From positions 26,908,001 through 26,972,000 of the forward strand of contig OZ020244.1 of the NCBI GenBank assembly GCA_963971285.1: a stretch of 64,000 nt of DNA. The letters run 5' to 3'. A model generated the notes under the pieces. It was not told where the DNA came from, did not search any database, and was given only the letters and a program-made list of their open reading frames with translations. The number at the start of each line of letters is the position of its first letter. Positions within the stretch are counted from its first letter, which is position 1. Shown here piece after piece: positions 35,001-46,925 of this stretch. The position numbers were made by a program, and so were the translations under genes. The DNA comes from Astropecten irregularis (taxonomy: Eukaryota > Echinodermata > Asteroidea > Paxillosida > Astropectinidae).

Positions 35001-38000
35001 TCCATAGCCTCATCACAATCCTCAACAGTAAGTCACAACATTAGTCCATAGCCTCATCACCATCCTCAACAGTAAGTCAGAACATTAGTCCATAGCCTCA
35101 TCACCATCCTCAACAGTAAGTCAGAACATTAGTCCGTAGCCTCATCACCATCCTCAACAGTAAGTCAGAACATTAGTCCGTAGCCTCATCACCATCCTCA
35201 ATAGTAAGTCACAACATTAGTCCATAGCCTCATCACCAACCTCAACAGTAAGTCAGAACATTAGTCCATACCCTCATCACCATCCTCAACAGTAAGTCAC
35301 AACATTAGTCCATAGCCTCATCACAATCCTCAACAGTAAGTCACAACATTAGTCTGTAGCCTCATCACCATCCTCAACAGTAAGTCACAACATTAGTCCA
35401 TAGCCTCATCCCCAACCTCAACAGTAAGTCAGAACATTAGTCCATAGCCTCATCACCATCCTCAACAGTAAGTCACAACATTAGTCCATAGCCTCATCAC
35501 AATCCTCAACAGTAAGTCACAACATTAGTCCATAGCCTCATCACCATCCTCAACAGTAAGTCAGAACATTAGTCCATAGCCTCATCACCATCCTCAACAG
35601 TAAGTCAGAACATTAGTCCGTAGCCTCATCACCATCCTCAACAGTAAGTCAGAACATTAGTCCGTAGCCTCATCACCATCCTCAATAGTAAGTCACAACA
35701 TTAGTCCATAGCCTCATCACAATCCTCAACAGTAAGTCACAACATTAGTCCGTAGCCTCATCACCATCCTCAACAGTAAGTCAGAATGTTAGTCCGTAAT
35801 CTCATCACCATCCTCAACAGTAAAGTCACAACATTAGTCCGTAGCCTCATCACCATCCTCAACAGTAAGTCAGAACATTAGTCCGTAGCCTCATCACCAT
35901 CCTCAACAGTAAGTCACAACATTAGTCCGTAGCCTCATCACCATCCTCAACAGTAAGTCACAACATTAGTCCATACTCCATAGCCTCATCACCATCCTCA
36001 ACAGTAAGTCAGAACATTAGTCCATAGCCTCATCACCATCCTCAACAGTAAGTCAGAACATTAGTCCATAGCCTCATCACCATCCTCAACAGTAAGTCAG
36101 AACATTAGTCCGTAGCCTCATCACCATCCTCAACAGTAAGTCACAACATTAATCCATAGCCTCATCACCATCCTCAACAGTAAGTGACAACATTAGTCCA
36201 TAGCCTCATCACCATTCTCAACAGTAAGTCACAACATTAGTCCGTAGCCTCATCACCATCCTCAACAGTGAGTCAAAACATTAGTCCATAGCCTCATCAC
36301 CATCCTCAACAGTAAGTCAGAACATTAGTCCGTAGCCTCATCACAATCCTCAACAGTAAGTCACAACATTAGTCCGTAGCCTCATCACCATCCTCAACAG
36401 TAAGTCAGAACATTAGTCCGTAGCCTCATCACCAACCTCAACAGTAAGTCAGAACATTAGTCCATACCCTCATCACCATCCTCAACAGTAAGTCACAACA
36501 TTAGTCCATAGCCTCATCACAATCCTCAACAGTAAGTCACAACATTAGTCTGTAGCCTCATCACCATCCTCAACAGTAAGTCACAACATTAGTCCATAGC
36601 CTCATCACCAACCTCAACAGTAAGTCAGAACATTAGTCCATAGCCTCATCACCATCCACAACAGTAAGTCACAACATTAGTCCATAGCCTCATCACAATC
36701 CTCAACAGTAAGTCACAACATTAGTCCATAGCCTCATCACCATCCTCAACAGTAAGTCAGAACATTAGTCCATAGCCTCATCACCATCCTCAACAGTAAG
36801 TCAGAACATTAGTCCGTAGCCTCATCACCATCCTCAACAGTAAGTCAGAACATTAGTCCGTAGCCTCATCACCATCCTCAATAGTAAGTCACAACATTAG
36901 TCCATAGCCTCATCACCAACCTCAACAGTAAGTCAGAACATTAGTCCATACCCTCATCACCATCCTCAACAGTAAGTCACAACATTAGTCCATAGCCTCA
37001 TCACAATCCTCAACAGTAAGTCACAACATTAGTCTGTAGCCTCATCACCATCCTCAACAGTAAGTCACAACATTAGTCCATAGCCTCATCCCCAACCTCA
37101 ACAGTAAGTCAGAACATTAGTCCATAGCCTCATCACCATCCTCAACAGTAAGTCACAACATTAGTCCATAGCCTCATCACAATCCTCAACAGTAAGTCAC
37201 AACATTAGTCCATAGCCTCATCACCATCCTCAACAGTAAGTCAGAACATTAGTCCATAGCCTCATCACCATCCTCAACAGTAAGTCAGAACATTAGTCCG
37301 TAGCCTCATCACCATCCTCAACAGTAAGTCAGAACATTAGTCCGTAGCCTCATCACCATCCTCAATAGTAAGTCACAACATTAAGTCCATAGCCTCATCA
37401 CAATCCTCAGCAGTAAGTCACAACATTAGTCCGTAGCCTCATCACCATCCTCAACAGTAAGTCAGAATGTTAGTCCGTAATCTCATCACCATCCTCAACA
37501 GTAAAGTCACAACATTAGTCCGTAGCCTCATCACCATCCTCAACAGTAAGTCAGAACATTAGTCCCTAGCCTCATCACCATCCTCAACAGTAAGTCACAA
37601 CATTAGTCCATAGCCTCATCACCATCCTCAACAGTAAGTCACAACATTAGTCCGTAGCCTCATCACCATCCTCAACAGTAAGTCACAACATTAGTCCATA
37701 CTCCATAGCCTCATCACCATCCTCAACAGTAAGTCAGAACATTAGTCCATAGCCTCATCACCATCCTCAACAGTAAGTCAGAACATTAGTCCATAGCTTC
37801 ATCACCATCCTCAACAGTAAGTCAGAACATTAGTTTGTAGCCTCAGCCTCATCACGATCCTCCACAGTAAGTCAGAATGTCAGTCCGTAACCTCATCACG
37901 ATTCTCAACAGTAAGTCAGAATGTCAGTCCGTAACCTCATCACGATTCTCAACAGTAAGTCAGAACATTAGTCTGTAGCCTCATCACGAGGCAGCTTTCT

Positions 38001-40937
38001 TCATTTAAGAGGGGGCCAGAGCGGCATTTGGTATCCTGCACCACTGTGTAGTTTGTTGAGTAATACGTGGTTCATGATCCAGTCCCCCTTTGGAGACTCT
38101 GGTAATGCATGGTAAGCAGCTCTACACTCTTGCGTGGTATGTGCACAAGATTCAGGTTAACATGGTTAAAAGTTGACTTTCTTTAATAGCAATTCTCCAT
38201 TTGTTTGTGTCCAGATGCAGTCAAGAGGAACATGACACCAGCTCAACTAAAGGAGGATCTTGTTAATCTCGGTACGTATCTGTCATTAATTCTGAAGACT
38301 CATTCAAATCATTTGGCTGTGGCAAAAAAAAAAAACCAGCAGAGTGGCTCAGTTTTGCCAACAGCCCAACTGTCTAGCAAACACCCACAGAGCTCTTCAA
38401 CTAACATCACTTTTGTATGTATTTCTGGGTTGCATGCAAGATTTTGTCTGTTGCTTTCTGTTTCAGTAAGCCTTCTGACTTTTGTACAGATTTATACACT
38501 ATCCATTTTCATACTTTTCTTGAACAGTACTGTGATAGCCTCATAATTCTTAGCCAAGCATTTGAAATATCTTCTGTTTGGAAATGGGCTACTTAATTTA
38601 CGCTGAATTTGAGGCTTCTTGCAAATCCAATGCAGTCTTATGAGTTTCTTGTGAGCATGCAGTTTGTCCTACCTAAATTTTGTTTTCTCAGTTAACATTG
38701 TTTAGTTTTTCTCCTCTTGTGTGCCTTTACTGAATATTAATGAATTTTGACCGGTAAATTTCTTGTAAAGGTCTATCTGATGAAAGATCCAGCCATCTGT
38801 CAAATCAGGTAAAATTATGCGGATAATTTTGGTAAAATTTAATTCATGACACAAGTATCATGTAACCAGTGTTACCCACAGTTGGACTGCAAACATCCAC
38901 TTAAAGCCCCTTTTAGCATATACTTCACACACAGTTGGCCTCCATATCCCACATACTTTGAGTACACATTCTCATAGCCCCTTTCAGTATACACTTCACA
39001 CACAGTTGGCCTCCATATCCCACACACTGAGGACCGGTTCTTTTCCAGATTGTAGAGTTTGATTTCACGAAGCACTCCGATCATCCGTAACTTTAGTTAC
39101 GAAGGATAACCATCTTTTCCTGCATAGAGCAGCATTATTGATAGTAAGTTGCGATGAGTTTAGTGAAATCGAAATCGACCCCTGGCCAACTACAATTGGT
39201 CTAACATAACTTGCCCCTTTAAGAACCCAGTTTGTGACCCTAGTGGGGAAGTCTCAATCCAAGGGTCTTTGTTTTTTCCTTTGATTCAGTGGAAGTCCAA
39301 TCTTGTGGGATTGTCCAGGACGGCCGTGGGTCAGACATTGATGGTCAACCAGCTTGTTGACATGGAGTGGAAATTTGGAGGTAATTTAACCGTAACCCTA
39401 ACTTGCCTACCACAATACATCACAGTGTGGTTTGCATGGTAATGCGTGGTTTACAATCCAAAGTTTGGAGACTGTGGTAGTGTGTGGTAAGCAGCTCTTG
39501 CCTCGTGTAGTAAGCGTAGAGAGGTACGGTTAATATTCTGTCCCCTGTGGAGACTGTGGTAGTGTGTGGTAAGCAGCAATTTGTCTTGTGTGGTAGGTGC
39601 AGAGGGTTGGGGTTAAGGAAAAAATATCTCCGACAATCAACCGTATTGAAGGTCATGTCTCTATATCTCTGTGATATCAATATGTTCAGAATCTTTCTTA
39701 GTCTTTTACTGCTTGAGTGCGGACAAACTGTTATTATTTGCAGCATTCACTGATTCAATGTTTGTGGTATTTTGTCCTTTAGTGACTGCAGCTAGTAGTG
39801 AGCTTCAGCAAGTCGGCAGTACTTTCCTACAGGTGAGAAACGTGTCAGTTGTTCGGGTATAATATGTGATGGTTTCTTGCCAGGGCATTGATGCTGTCTT
39901 CACAATTGTCAACCCTGATGACAACATTTTAGTCCCACCAGTCTATCCTTGTTCTAGCCTTGAGTTGATGTATTTGTTGATTGTCCTCGATCACACGAAC
40001 CAACACATAAACGAAGAGGTATATTTTATTAATGCAGGAATTCCCAGCAGAGGTTAACCCATTTATACCCCTATTATTTACCTTTTTCACAAGAAACAAG
40101 TTGCCAAAGAAACAAGAGTTGTAGGCCAACTTTGGCCCAGTAAAAAATTGCGAAGGCCTTCAAAACCCACTGACTTTGGATGGTATGTGTATGGGTTTGA
40201 GAGAGAAAAACATAAACTCTTATTGGCGTTTCTTCTTATTTTGTTCCTCTGCTGCAGTTGAAACTTGTTGTCAACAAGGGAAACAAGACAGAGAATGTAT
40301 ATATGGGTAGGTATAAAATTTAATCTGGTCCTTTACTCACCCTCTGGGAGAGAACTAAGTTGGCTTCTTGGATCACCAGTTTGAATTCAGAAAATTGGTA
40401 TTATTCAGATACCATTGTAGGCTGTACATGATAGGAGTAAAGAGTACTGCCCTGATAACACCGTGTCCTGAACTGCTGGATTCCTTTCTGAGCCCCACAT
40501 AAAAAGCTCAGTTTGTATCTTTTACAACTTCTGAAATTATGTAATTGAAACCACTCACATACCGCTATATCGCAAGGATATCATTTAAGATTCTTGCAAC
40601 ATTAGAAATGCTGCAACATGAGAAACAGTACATGGGGGATAAAGAGGATGCAGGTGTGAGTGGTTTCATGGCTTCTGACTGCCAAACAAACAAAGATAAT
40701 TGACTATTAGGGGCACCACCAACATAGGGCTGGGTGGCTCAGTTGATAGAGCGCTCTTATGGTATACCGGTGGTCGCTGGTTAGAATCCCGCTTCAGTCA
40801 AGTTTTTTCTTTGTTAACAATTCAATCAATATTTCTACAATTTATTTTCTTTGTGTTCAGAGCTTTCCTTGCCACAGTTCTACTCATTTCTACATGAGAT
40901 GGAGAAGGCTAAAATGAGTCTGGAATACTTCAGTTAG
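32042..40937 (+). CDS. COMMD7: COMM domain-containing protein 7
   Basis: Nine coding exons: 32042-32128, 32881-32934, 33870-33972, 38215-38271, 38771-38808, 39290-39380, 39783-39832, 40258-40306, 40861-40937. These give 606 nt and 201 aa, against about 200 aa in vertebrates. The start ATG has a strong context (A at -3, G at +4). Recognition rests on the protein sequence: an N-terminal helical half with NKFNNEQFNEVVSIVLAFLL and IVRSLITILNNAVKRN, then the COMM domain with VGQTLMVNQLVDMEWKFGV, LKLVVNKGNKTENVYM and LPQFYSFLHEME. This matches COMMD7 along its length. COMMD proteins form the hetero-decameric ring of the Commander complex, which works with retriever in endosomal recycling; COMMD7 has also been linked to NF-kappaB. 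All junctions are GT..AG and in phase. Oddities: intron 3 is filled by a splice-donor minisatellite and intron 8 carries a SINE. Confidence 0.95.
33152..33300. mobile_element. Foldback element, family 4, copy 1
   Basis: GGGGCCGATTTCATAAAGC at the left and TTTTATGAAATCGACCCCC at the right, with GCGACGCGTCGC motifs inside. A shorter copy lies at 52879-52971. Located in COMMD7 intron 2. Confidence 0.7.
33301..33402. repeat. Hairpin with alternating purine-pyrimidine (CG) arms
   Basis: Left arm GTCTTCAGGTCAACAGCGCACGCGCGCG and right arm CGTGCGCGTGTGCTGTTGACTTGAAGA are inverse complements around a 35-bp loop. The GCACGCGCGCGC runs can adopt Z-DNA. It directly abuts the family-4 element. Confidence 0.7.
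33943..37988 (+). repeat. 44-bp minisatellite copied from the COMMD7 exon 3/intron 3 boundary
   Basis: About 90 head-to-tail copies of a 44-bp unit: AGTCCGTAGCCTCATCACC, then ATCCTCAACAGTAAGTCAGAACATT. The first copy is the real exon end: the last 30 bp of exon 3 (encoding IVRSLITILN) plus 14 bp of intron including the donor GTAAGT. Variants (CCGTAG/CCATAG, CAGAAC/CACAAC/CAAAAC) recur in order, showing higher-order duplications: a period of 1680 bp (34300-35980 repeated at 35980-37660) and an inner period of about 484 bp. The 3' end is decayed (TCACGAT, TCCACAG). Confidence 0.95.
40655..40812 (+). mobile_element. tRNA-derived SINE, second family, copy 2 (COMMD7 intron 8)
   Basis: GAGTGGTTTCATGGCTTCTGAC, AATTGACTATTAGGGGCACC and CATAGGGCTGGGTGGCTCAGTTGATAGAGCGC (A box), then GGTTAGAATCCCGC (B box). 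Same unit as 15638-15785. It ends about 48 bp before the acceptor of the last coding exon of COMMD7, so the branch point of that intron lies within or next to the element. Confidence 0.7.
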
Positions 40938-40977
40938 ACGGCAGTAACCTCAACTTCAACCTCCAGCTTCTAACTTC

Positions 40978-40997
40978 TAACCCTAACCCTAACCCTC
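40978..40997 (+). repeat. Short interstitial telomere-type repeat
   Basis: CTAACCCTAACCCTAACCCT, three units of the TTAGGG-type telomere repeat (complement), about 40 bp after the COMMD7 stop codon, in its 3'UTR. Confidence 0.6.
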
Positions 40998-40999
40998 GT

Positions 41000-43900
41000 C
41001 AGTATCCTGGGATTCAGCCAGACACCATCAAATCCAATTCTTTCCAGTCAGGTGCTACTGATTCCCATCTGACTCTTCAGATCTCATCAAATGCAGTTGA
41101 ATGCCATCATGATAGTCAAGGGGACTCACATACATGTACATTATCAAGGACAAATATGAAAAGCTACAATTTTATCGGACGTTCATTATCGCCATCATGT
41201 TTGGATCGGTGAGTCAGTGCTATTCAATCCTATCCTCATACTTTGTTCAATGTTGCCTTTTTTGGCCAAAGATTCCATTTTGCTTTATTTGTAGCTGCTC
41301 AGAAATATGCACAAGCAGTGCTAGTCATGGATGGTACATGTAGTTATAGAGGGATCCCAATACGATGCGATTTAGTGCGCACTTCTTCGTTCAAAAACGA
41401 GGCTGTCTGTGTCTGCTTCTGAAACACGCAGGTGTACATGTACACAATGCACTTTCATGGTCTACTAGAGCGAAGCACGCCAACTCATACCTGAGCTGAG
41501 AGTGTGATGTTCGTGTATTAATGCATGCAGGCCGTGCTCTGTGGAGTGGCCACAGCAGCGCGGCCGAAGCTCAGCACAGAGAGCCTCAGTTTCAGTGGGA
41601 ATATGCACAGACAGCACTTATTTGAAATACCTCTGTAGTGCATGATGTTTGCAAGCAGGACATTCCCCATCCTGGGCCCAGACCGATCCCATTGCTGCAT
41701 GTCATTGTTTGGAACATCAGTTATTCCTCATATCACCATTGGTAGGTCTTATCAAGGAACCTTTCTCAATGTGCCAAATTTGAGCACCGTGCCGTATCCA
41801 TATCGCACAGTTTTGAATTGGACCAATTTCTGGCCAGCAAGGCCCATACATGTATAAAGTTACAGTTAGCATGTGATACCCTACACAAATATGAGAGTTA
41901 CATGTATGATCTTAGTATTTTGAATGTAAGCACGGTTGGAACAGTTTCAATGTGTAGTTTGTTAATTGTCATTGTTTTAAAATGATATACATGTAATCAA
42001 TAATATAAACTTGTCCAAATGGGAACTATATTTTTAATTGTAGCCAATGGTGATGTCCATTTACAGATGAGAGTTGGTTAAGATTAACTGTCAAGAGAAT
42101 ATTACAAATGAATGTATGCTAGATGACAGTGTTAGGCCGTGTCCCAAATATCAGGCTGCGGCCGCAAATTACACACGCACCTATGGCAGCCACTTGCCAC
42201 TGTGACTGTAACCATTTCCATAGACATCGGGATACAGACTTAAATTGGAAGGACAGGGGCCAATTCCATAAAGCTGCTTAAGCAGCAAAATTTGCTTAAG
42301 CACCAAAACCTTTGTGAATAAAATCAGTAGGCCCTATGCCAGTCAAAACTCCTTCCGAATGTTATGCTCAGCAAACAATGGCCGAACGCCAGTCAAAAGC
42401 AGTAAACATTACATGAAAATTTAGTTGGTAATCCTGTTTGATCAAGGAAGACTTTTCATGCTAAAGCAGTGTGCTTAAGCAGTTCTATGAAATTGGCCCC
42501 TCATGTGAATTCTCGCCCCAAAACATAGGAATAGGCTCATCATTGATAAACATAGAACTGCATTTATATATGTTTTTGTACATTTAAATTTAACCAAAAT
42601 AATCTGAATAAACCATAATGTAGTATATAATATTTGTTTAAAAACCAGAAATCCCATCTTTGAATTGTATTTATTGAAATGTAACATCTAATTTTTTATT
42701 TTGAGTGGAACGAGGCCAGGAGGCTGACACACACAAGGACATACAAGGTCAGTTTTCCTTGACTTGATGAATAGCAGGTTTTTAATATCAGTTATTAATA
42801 CCAAGTTGGGCTAAGAATGTGAACTTGCAATTTTACAAGCTCTCAATCTCACCAAATGAGGCCATTACAATCCTGATTACCAAAAAAATAAGCAGTTTAC
42901 AGTTAAAAAAATACATAATGTACACATGATACTTGAAACAAAAAAATATCAGAAAGCAAATTTCTAAAAAATCTAGTAAGCAGTGTTACAATTTTCGAAA
43001 TCCTAATGTTAAATATAAAAGTCCAATGATATTTAGCCTTGTTAAAAAAATATCTTCAGGATATGGCCAGAAGTGTGAGAAAAGAAGACATTACTTTATA
43101 CACAGTACGTATTGCCATACAACAAAAAGATTTAAGCATTTTTAATAGGTACACCAGTCACTAGCAATGTATACGTTCTACACCTAGTGATAAAGTAAAT
43201 TGTACATGTACATGTATGCCCTACTGCAATCTTGAATATAATTACAAGACTAGACTTAATGTTAAACACTAATAATTGATGCCCAATATACAGACACGAC
43301 TGTCAAATAAATATCTAAATGCTCTGGTTTGACATTTCAAGATTTTCAACTGTAACATACATGTACTTAAAAAAATTAAAAAGTCCTTCATAAAAAGGGT
43401 GAAACACATCATAATGAGAAACTAATTGTTTGTTTTATTTTTTAGAATTCTACATTTTGCCTCAATGTTACAAACCTTCAAACATGTCAAATGCCATTTT
43501 GATTGGACAAATCAATGGGATATACATGTATGACAAAATGTACAATTTTGCCCAAAATTGATTAAGCTATTAGGCCTCATTGTACACTTTCCAACCGCAT
43601 TTAATTCTGATTGCCGTGATTAAAACAACCTGAATTGGCTGAAGGTATTCAGTTTGCTTGATGATGACAGCATTTCAGAAGGATATATTTCACAGGAAGA
43701 TTGGTAATAATACCCACTTTACATACGCTGTGCTTTCACCCAGAACCTGAACCATATTACCATGGTTATTAACAGTTCTGCATCATAACATTAAAATCTC
43801 ATTCCAATTAAAAATACTTATAGTCAAAGCAACATAGATCATCGTGGAGAAATACACCTAAGATATAGAACCAGCCATCATAATGATCATTTAATTGTAA

Positions 43901-44330
43901 AAAAAAAACAATGGCTGTACATAATTGCGTAGTTTTGGGCTTAAATTCATACCATACTTGAAAAGTCTGTAAGAAGTGGTCATTTTACACAAAGAGTTGT
44001 ATCCCATTTATGGCATGATACATGTAGTTCAGGAAGAGTCAAGATTAACCAAGATGAACCAAACATGAAAATCGGTTGCACTGCACAAAACACTAGCATG
44101 GATCTTTAGGCTAAACTGCAGAATTGCCTCACCGAAACACAGGATTATAAGAGCAGCTTAATCAGCAATGAACATTTGAGAACATTGCACAGTATATTAT
44201 GTGATGTCCTTAAATTATGCTTCTTAAGAACTGTCTTGAGGATGGTTCGTGAGCAAAACAATTCGGATGGATTCTAATGATTCCAGGCCTACTTCGTGAA
44301 TGATAATTGTAAAATCCTCAGGTTCATCAT
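41000..44330. other. Gene-free stretch between COMMD7 and the ITIH-like gene
   Basis: Contains the presumed COMMD7 3'UTR start, a palindrome-family fragment (42135-42245) and a family-3 foldback element. I see no further coding exon; the 60-72-codon ORFs here have AT-rich, random-looking translations. AATAAA at 42607-42612 is a possible but distant poly(A) signal for COMMD7. Confidence 0.45.
42256..42500. mobile_element. Foldback element, family 3, copy 2
   Basis: GGGGCCAATTCCATAAAGCTGCTTAAGCA at the left, TAAGCAGTTCTATGAAATTGGCCCC at the right. The interior matches the copy at 26128-26364. Confidence 0.75.
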
Positions 44331-44331
44331 G

Positions 44332-44337
44332 TTTATT
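44332..44337 (-). other. Candidate polyadenylation signal of the ITIH-like gene
   Basis: AATAAA on the minus strand about 465 nt after the TAA stop at 44800-44802; the first one met downstream. Confidence 0.4.
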
Positions 44338-44511
44338 GCAATTGCAGAGTATGTACGGTATGTAGCTGTCACACTGACACACAGTATACATGTAGGTGAA
44401 GATGAAATTAAAGAGCGTGTGTTCAAGATGCACACATCTTCCCTAGATCCACCCACAGATAAATGCCTGTGCAATGTATACATTATACTCTTATAGAAAT
44501 GAAACATGTTC

Positions 44512-44584
44512 TTGGCAAATTGCCAATAATAGGGAGGTCTCTTGGCAAATTGCCAATAACATGTAGGTCTTGGTAAATTGCCAA
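44512..44584. promoter_or_regulatory. Three clustered NFI-type palindromes
   Basis: TTGGCAAATTGCCAA at 44512-44526 and 44542-44556, and TTGGTAAATTGCCAA at 44570-44584. This is the TTGGC(N5)GCCAA consensus of nuclear factor I, repeated at about 28-30 bp within a short tandem repeat (..CCAATAACATGTAGGTC..). Whether it acts as an element is unknown. It lies in the 3' part of the ITIH-like transcript. Confidence 0.5.
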
Positions 44585-44799
44585 TAACATGGTGGTCTTG
44601 GCAATAACATGGAGGCCAAACGCTAATGATTAAGCAATGGGAAATGCACAGCTTTGTTTTATAGAGGGGTACCCAAGATGGACCAATGAGGTGTGGATAA
44701 ATAGGCTATAGCTGTGCGTTTTCCATTGTTTAATCATCGTTGTGAAGCATCATTCCCCATAACATTACCATCAATAATTATCACAAACCTCTGTGCGGT

Positions 44800-46925
44800 T
44801 TACACCGTACCAAACAGGTCAGACATTAGATAGTCTGTGTAATGTCCTTTGATCATGTCATCTGCACTGTCATGCTCTGCCATCCAGCATGGTATGCGTC
44901 GCTTACGTACATCGTTATTCCTGGTGCCTGCATGGACGTTGATGTGACGGCCATGTATGGCGATCTCTCCTCGCTGACCGCCCTTACTGTCACTGTGTCT
45001 TGTCTTGAAGTGGACCTTTGTGTGCTGGAATTGGCCTGGGGAATGGTTGAGGGATCGATACAGTCAATCATTTTTGCAGAGGAAATTGACTTTTTAAGTA
45101 TATTTGGTATTAAAATGCTTCCAGTTAGGAGGGCCTGGCGTTTCCATCCTTGCTGGACCATTCTCTTAGCCTTTGAGAAAGATCCTAAAAGGATCTGCCC
45201 TCCTAACTCCAAGCATTTTTTTAATATATATTTCAGGTCATTATTTCGGCTGATGAGCAGTTTGCAGCACTTTATTACCTGTACTGATTATATTTGGTAA
45301 AATTGATACATGGAATTAATCATCATTAACTAAATAGAACCTTTGATGTTGTATGAAGGTGCATCATTATGTTTTGGTTGTTTGTTCTCAACTTTCAAAA
45401 CTAGAAGCAGATGGGTATTCTGCCTAGGTATTTTTCTGCACTGTGACAATCTGCATTCCCGGTACATGAATAATGTTCCCAATATGTATAATGTTCCCAA
45501 GGAGGTACTCGATAATTCTTTCATGAAAATGTGGAGAAGTTTAAGGTAGGTTCAAGTGGAGGATTCCATGTGCTTAAACTAAATATCAAATCTTGATTTC
45601 ATGTTTCTGTAAATTTATGGCAAATGGTCTGGCTATAAACCATTCATGTTAGTGATTCTAATCCTCGGACATGTCACAGTCATAAGGTTATTTACCGATA
45701 AGTCCATGGGCACCGTCTGATAACCCGCTACCGTCGTTCATGAAGAACCCCATGAAGCTTGGCTTCTCCTTGTTGCTGGGCGGCATCTTGTGTCTCACCA
45801 CTGTGAACTCCACCCCTCTCCTGGGCGAAACCACGGCCAGTCTGCCGTCCACTCTCACCCGTACCCCGCCCAGCTGTAGACTCCGCTTGCTGCCCCACTG
45901 TAAGGTGTGGTTGCCGTTGATGATGATGGAGGACGGGTTGAAGGACATCTCGCAGGCAGTGCTGCCCGGTGACTGGGCAAAGACACCGCCTAGCTCACCT
46001 ATGTAGGTGCGCTGTTTCTGCTTCTCTAGCTTGGTTCCGCTCTTCTTAGAGGACTTAGGGGATGGTTGAGCAATAATCCTTGCATTGATGAACAGACCTG
46101 AAGGTCGGTGTAATCATTCAGAAGGTATAGGTATGCATCGTGTTTATTTTCCTAAAAATATACCCTCCCAAAGACAACCGCTTGTAACAATAATGGCCTA
46201 TTGTTAAAGCGCAACTCCAAAACTTTTTCACATAATCCAATGCATTTTTGTTTTCAAGATTTCTGTGTGTGTAAAGACATGCTTGAATGTGAACTTCAAC
46301 AGTAGGACATTGTAGACAAAACATGACAAAATGGTTGGAAACTCCCCTATGTCATTAATAACAGCTTTTGAAATCCACAATTCTCTACCTAGCTCCTTAA
46401 AATGCCCAGGTTAACATCAGACAGAGGAAGTGCGCTCCCGTTGAAATTTGTTTCCTTAGTGTGTTCTCACTGTTCTGGGCTTTGAAAATGTACTGATTAG
46501 TGATTACAGCACCACTTACCTCAAAGTCAATCTGTAATATATTCAAAGTCATAAAATAACCTCAAGGGAAACTGACTGGAGAAATGTTGAGACATTGAAA
46601 AGTGAACAAAGAAAAACTGACTGGAGGAGGATTCGAACCAGCGACCCGGGATATCGATACTGTACCGGCACACTACCAAATAAGCTCAGACGGCATTAAA
46701 TAGAACATCGCACAGGCCGACTCCGTTGTTCATACAAAGCAGGCGATGTGTAAAGTTTGTTTTAAATGGACTCTTAATACAGCATTGATAAAAAAACTGA
46801 GTGAAACTGCTTACCTCTTCGTTTGTCCTTGATCAGACTGAAGACGTCATCAGCTTGGCCATGGATGTCAAAGCACAGTGAGAGTTGACTCTTGGGCACA
46901 TTCACCACAAAGTGGGGATCTCCGT
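44800..46925 (-). CDS. ITIH C-terminal domain with DPHF processing motif
   Basis: Three exons, residues about 1774-2022. It opens with DGDPHFVVNVPKS. In vertebrate ITIH1-3 the Asp-Pro bond of the same DPHF motif is cleaved and the Asp is esterified to chondroitin sulphate; keeping it suggests the same modification, which is inference. Further matches to the family are AHGLIGQF, split between exons 45696 and 45035 in phase 1, and IKGHYTDYL near the end. The stop TAA is at 44800-44802. Confidence 0.88.

Noticed and set aside
33943-37988. Array of regularly repeated units resembling a CRISPR array
   Set aside because: Units are head-to-tail without unique spacers, derive from the COMMD7 exon edge, and the sequence is eukaryotic.
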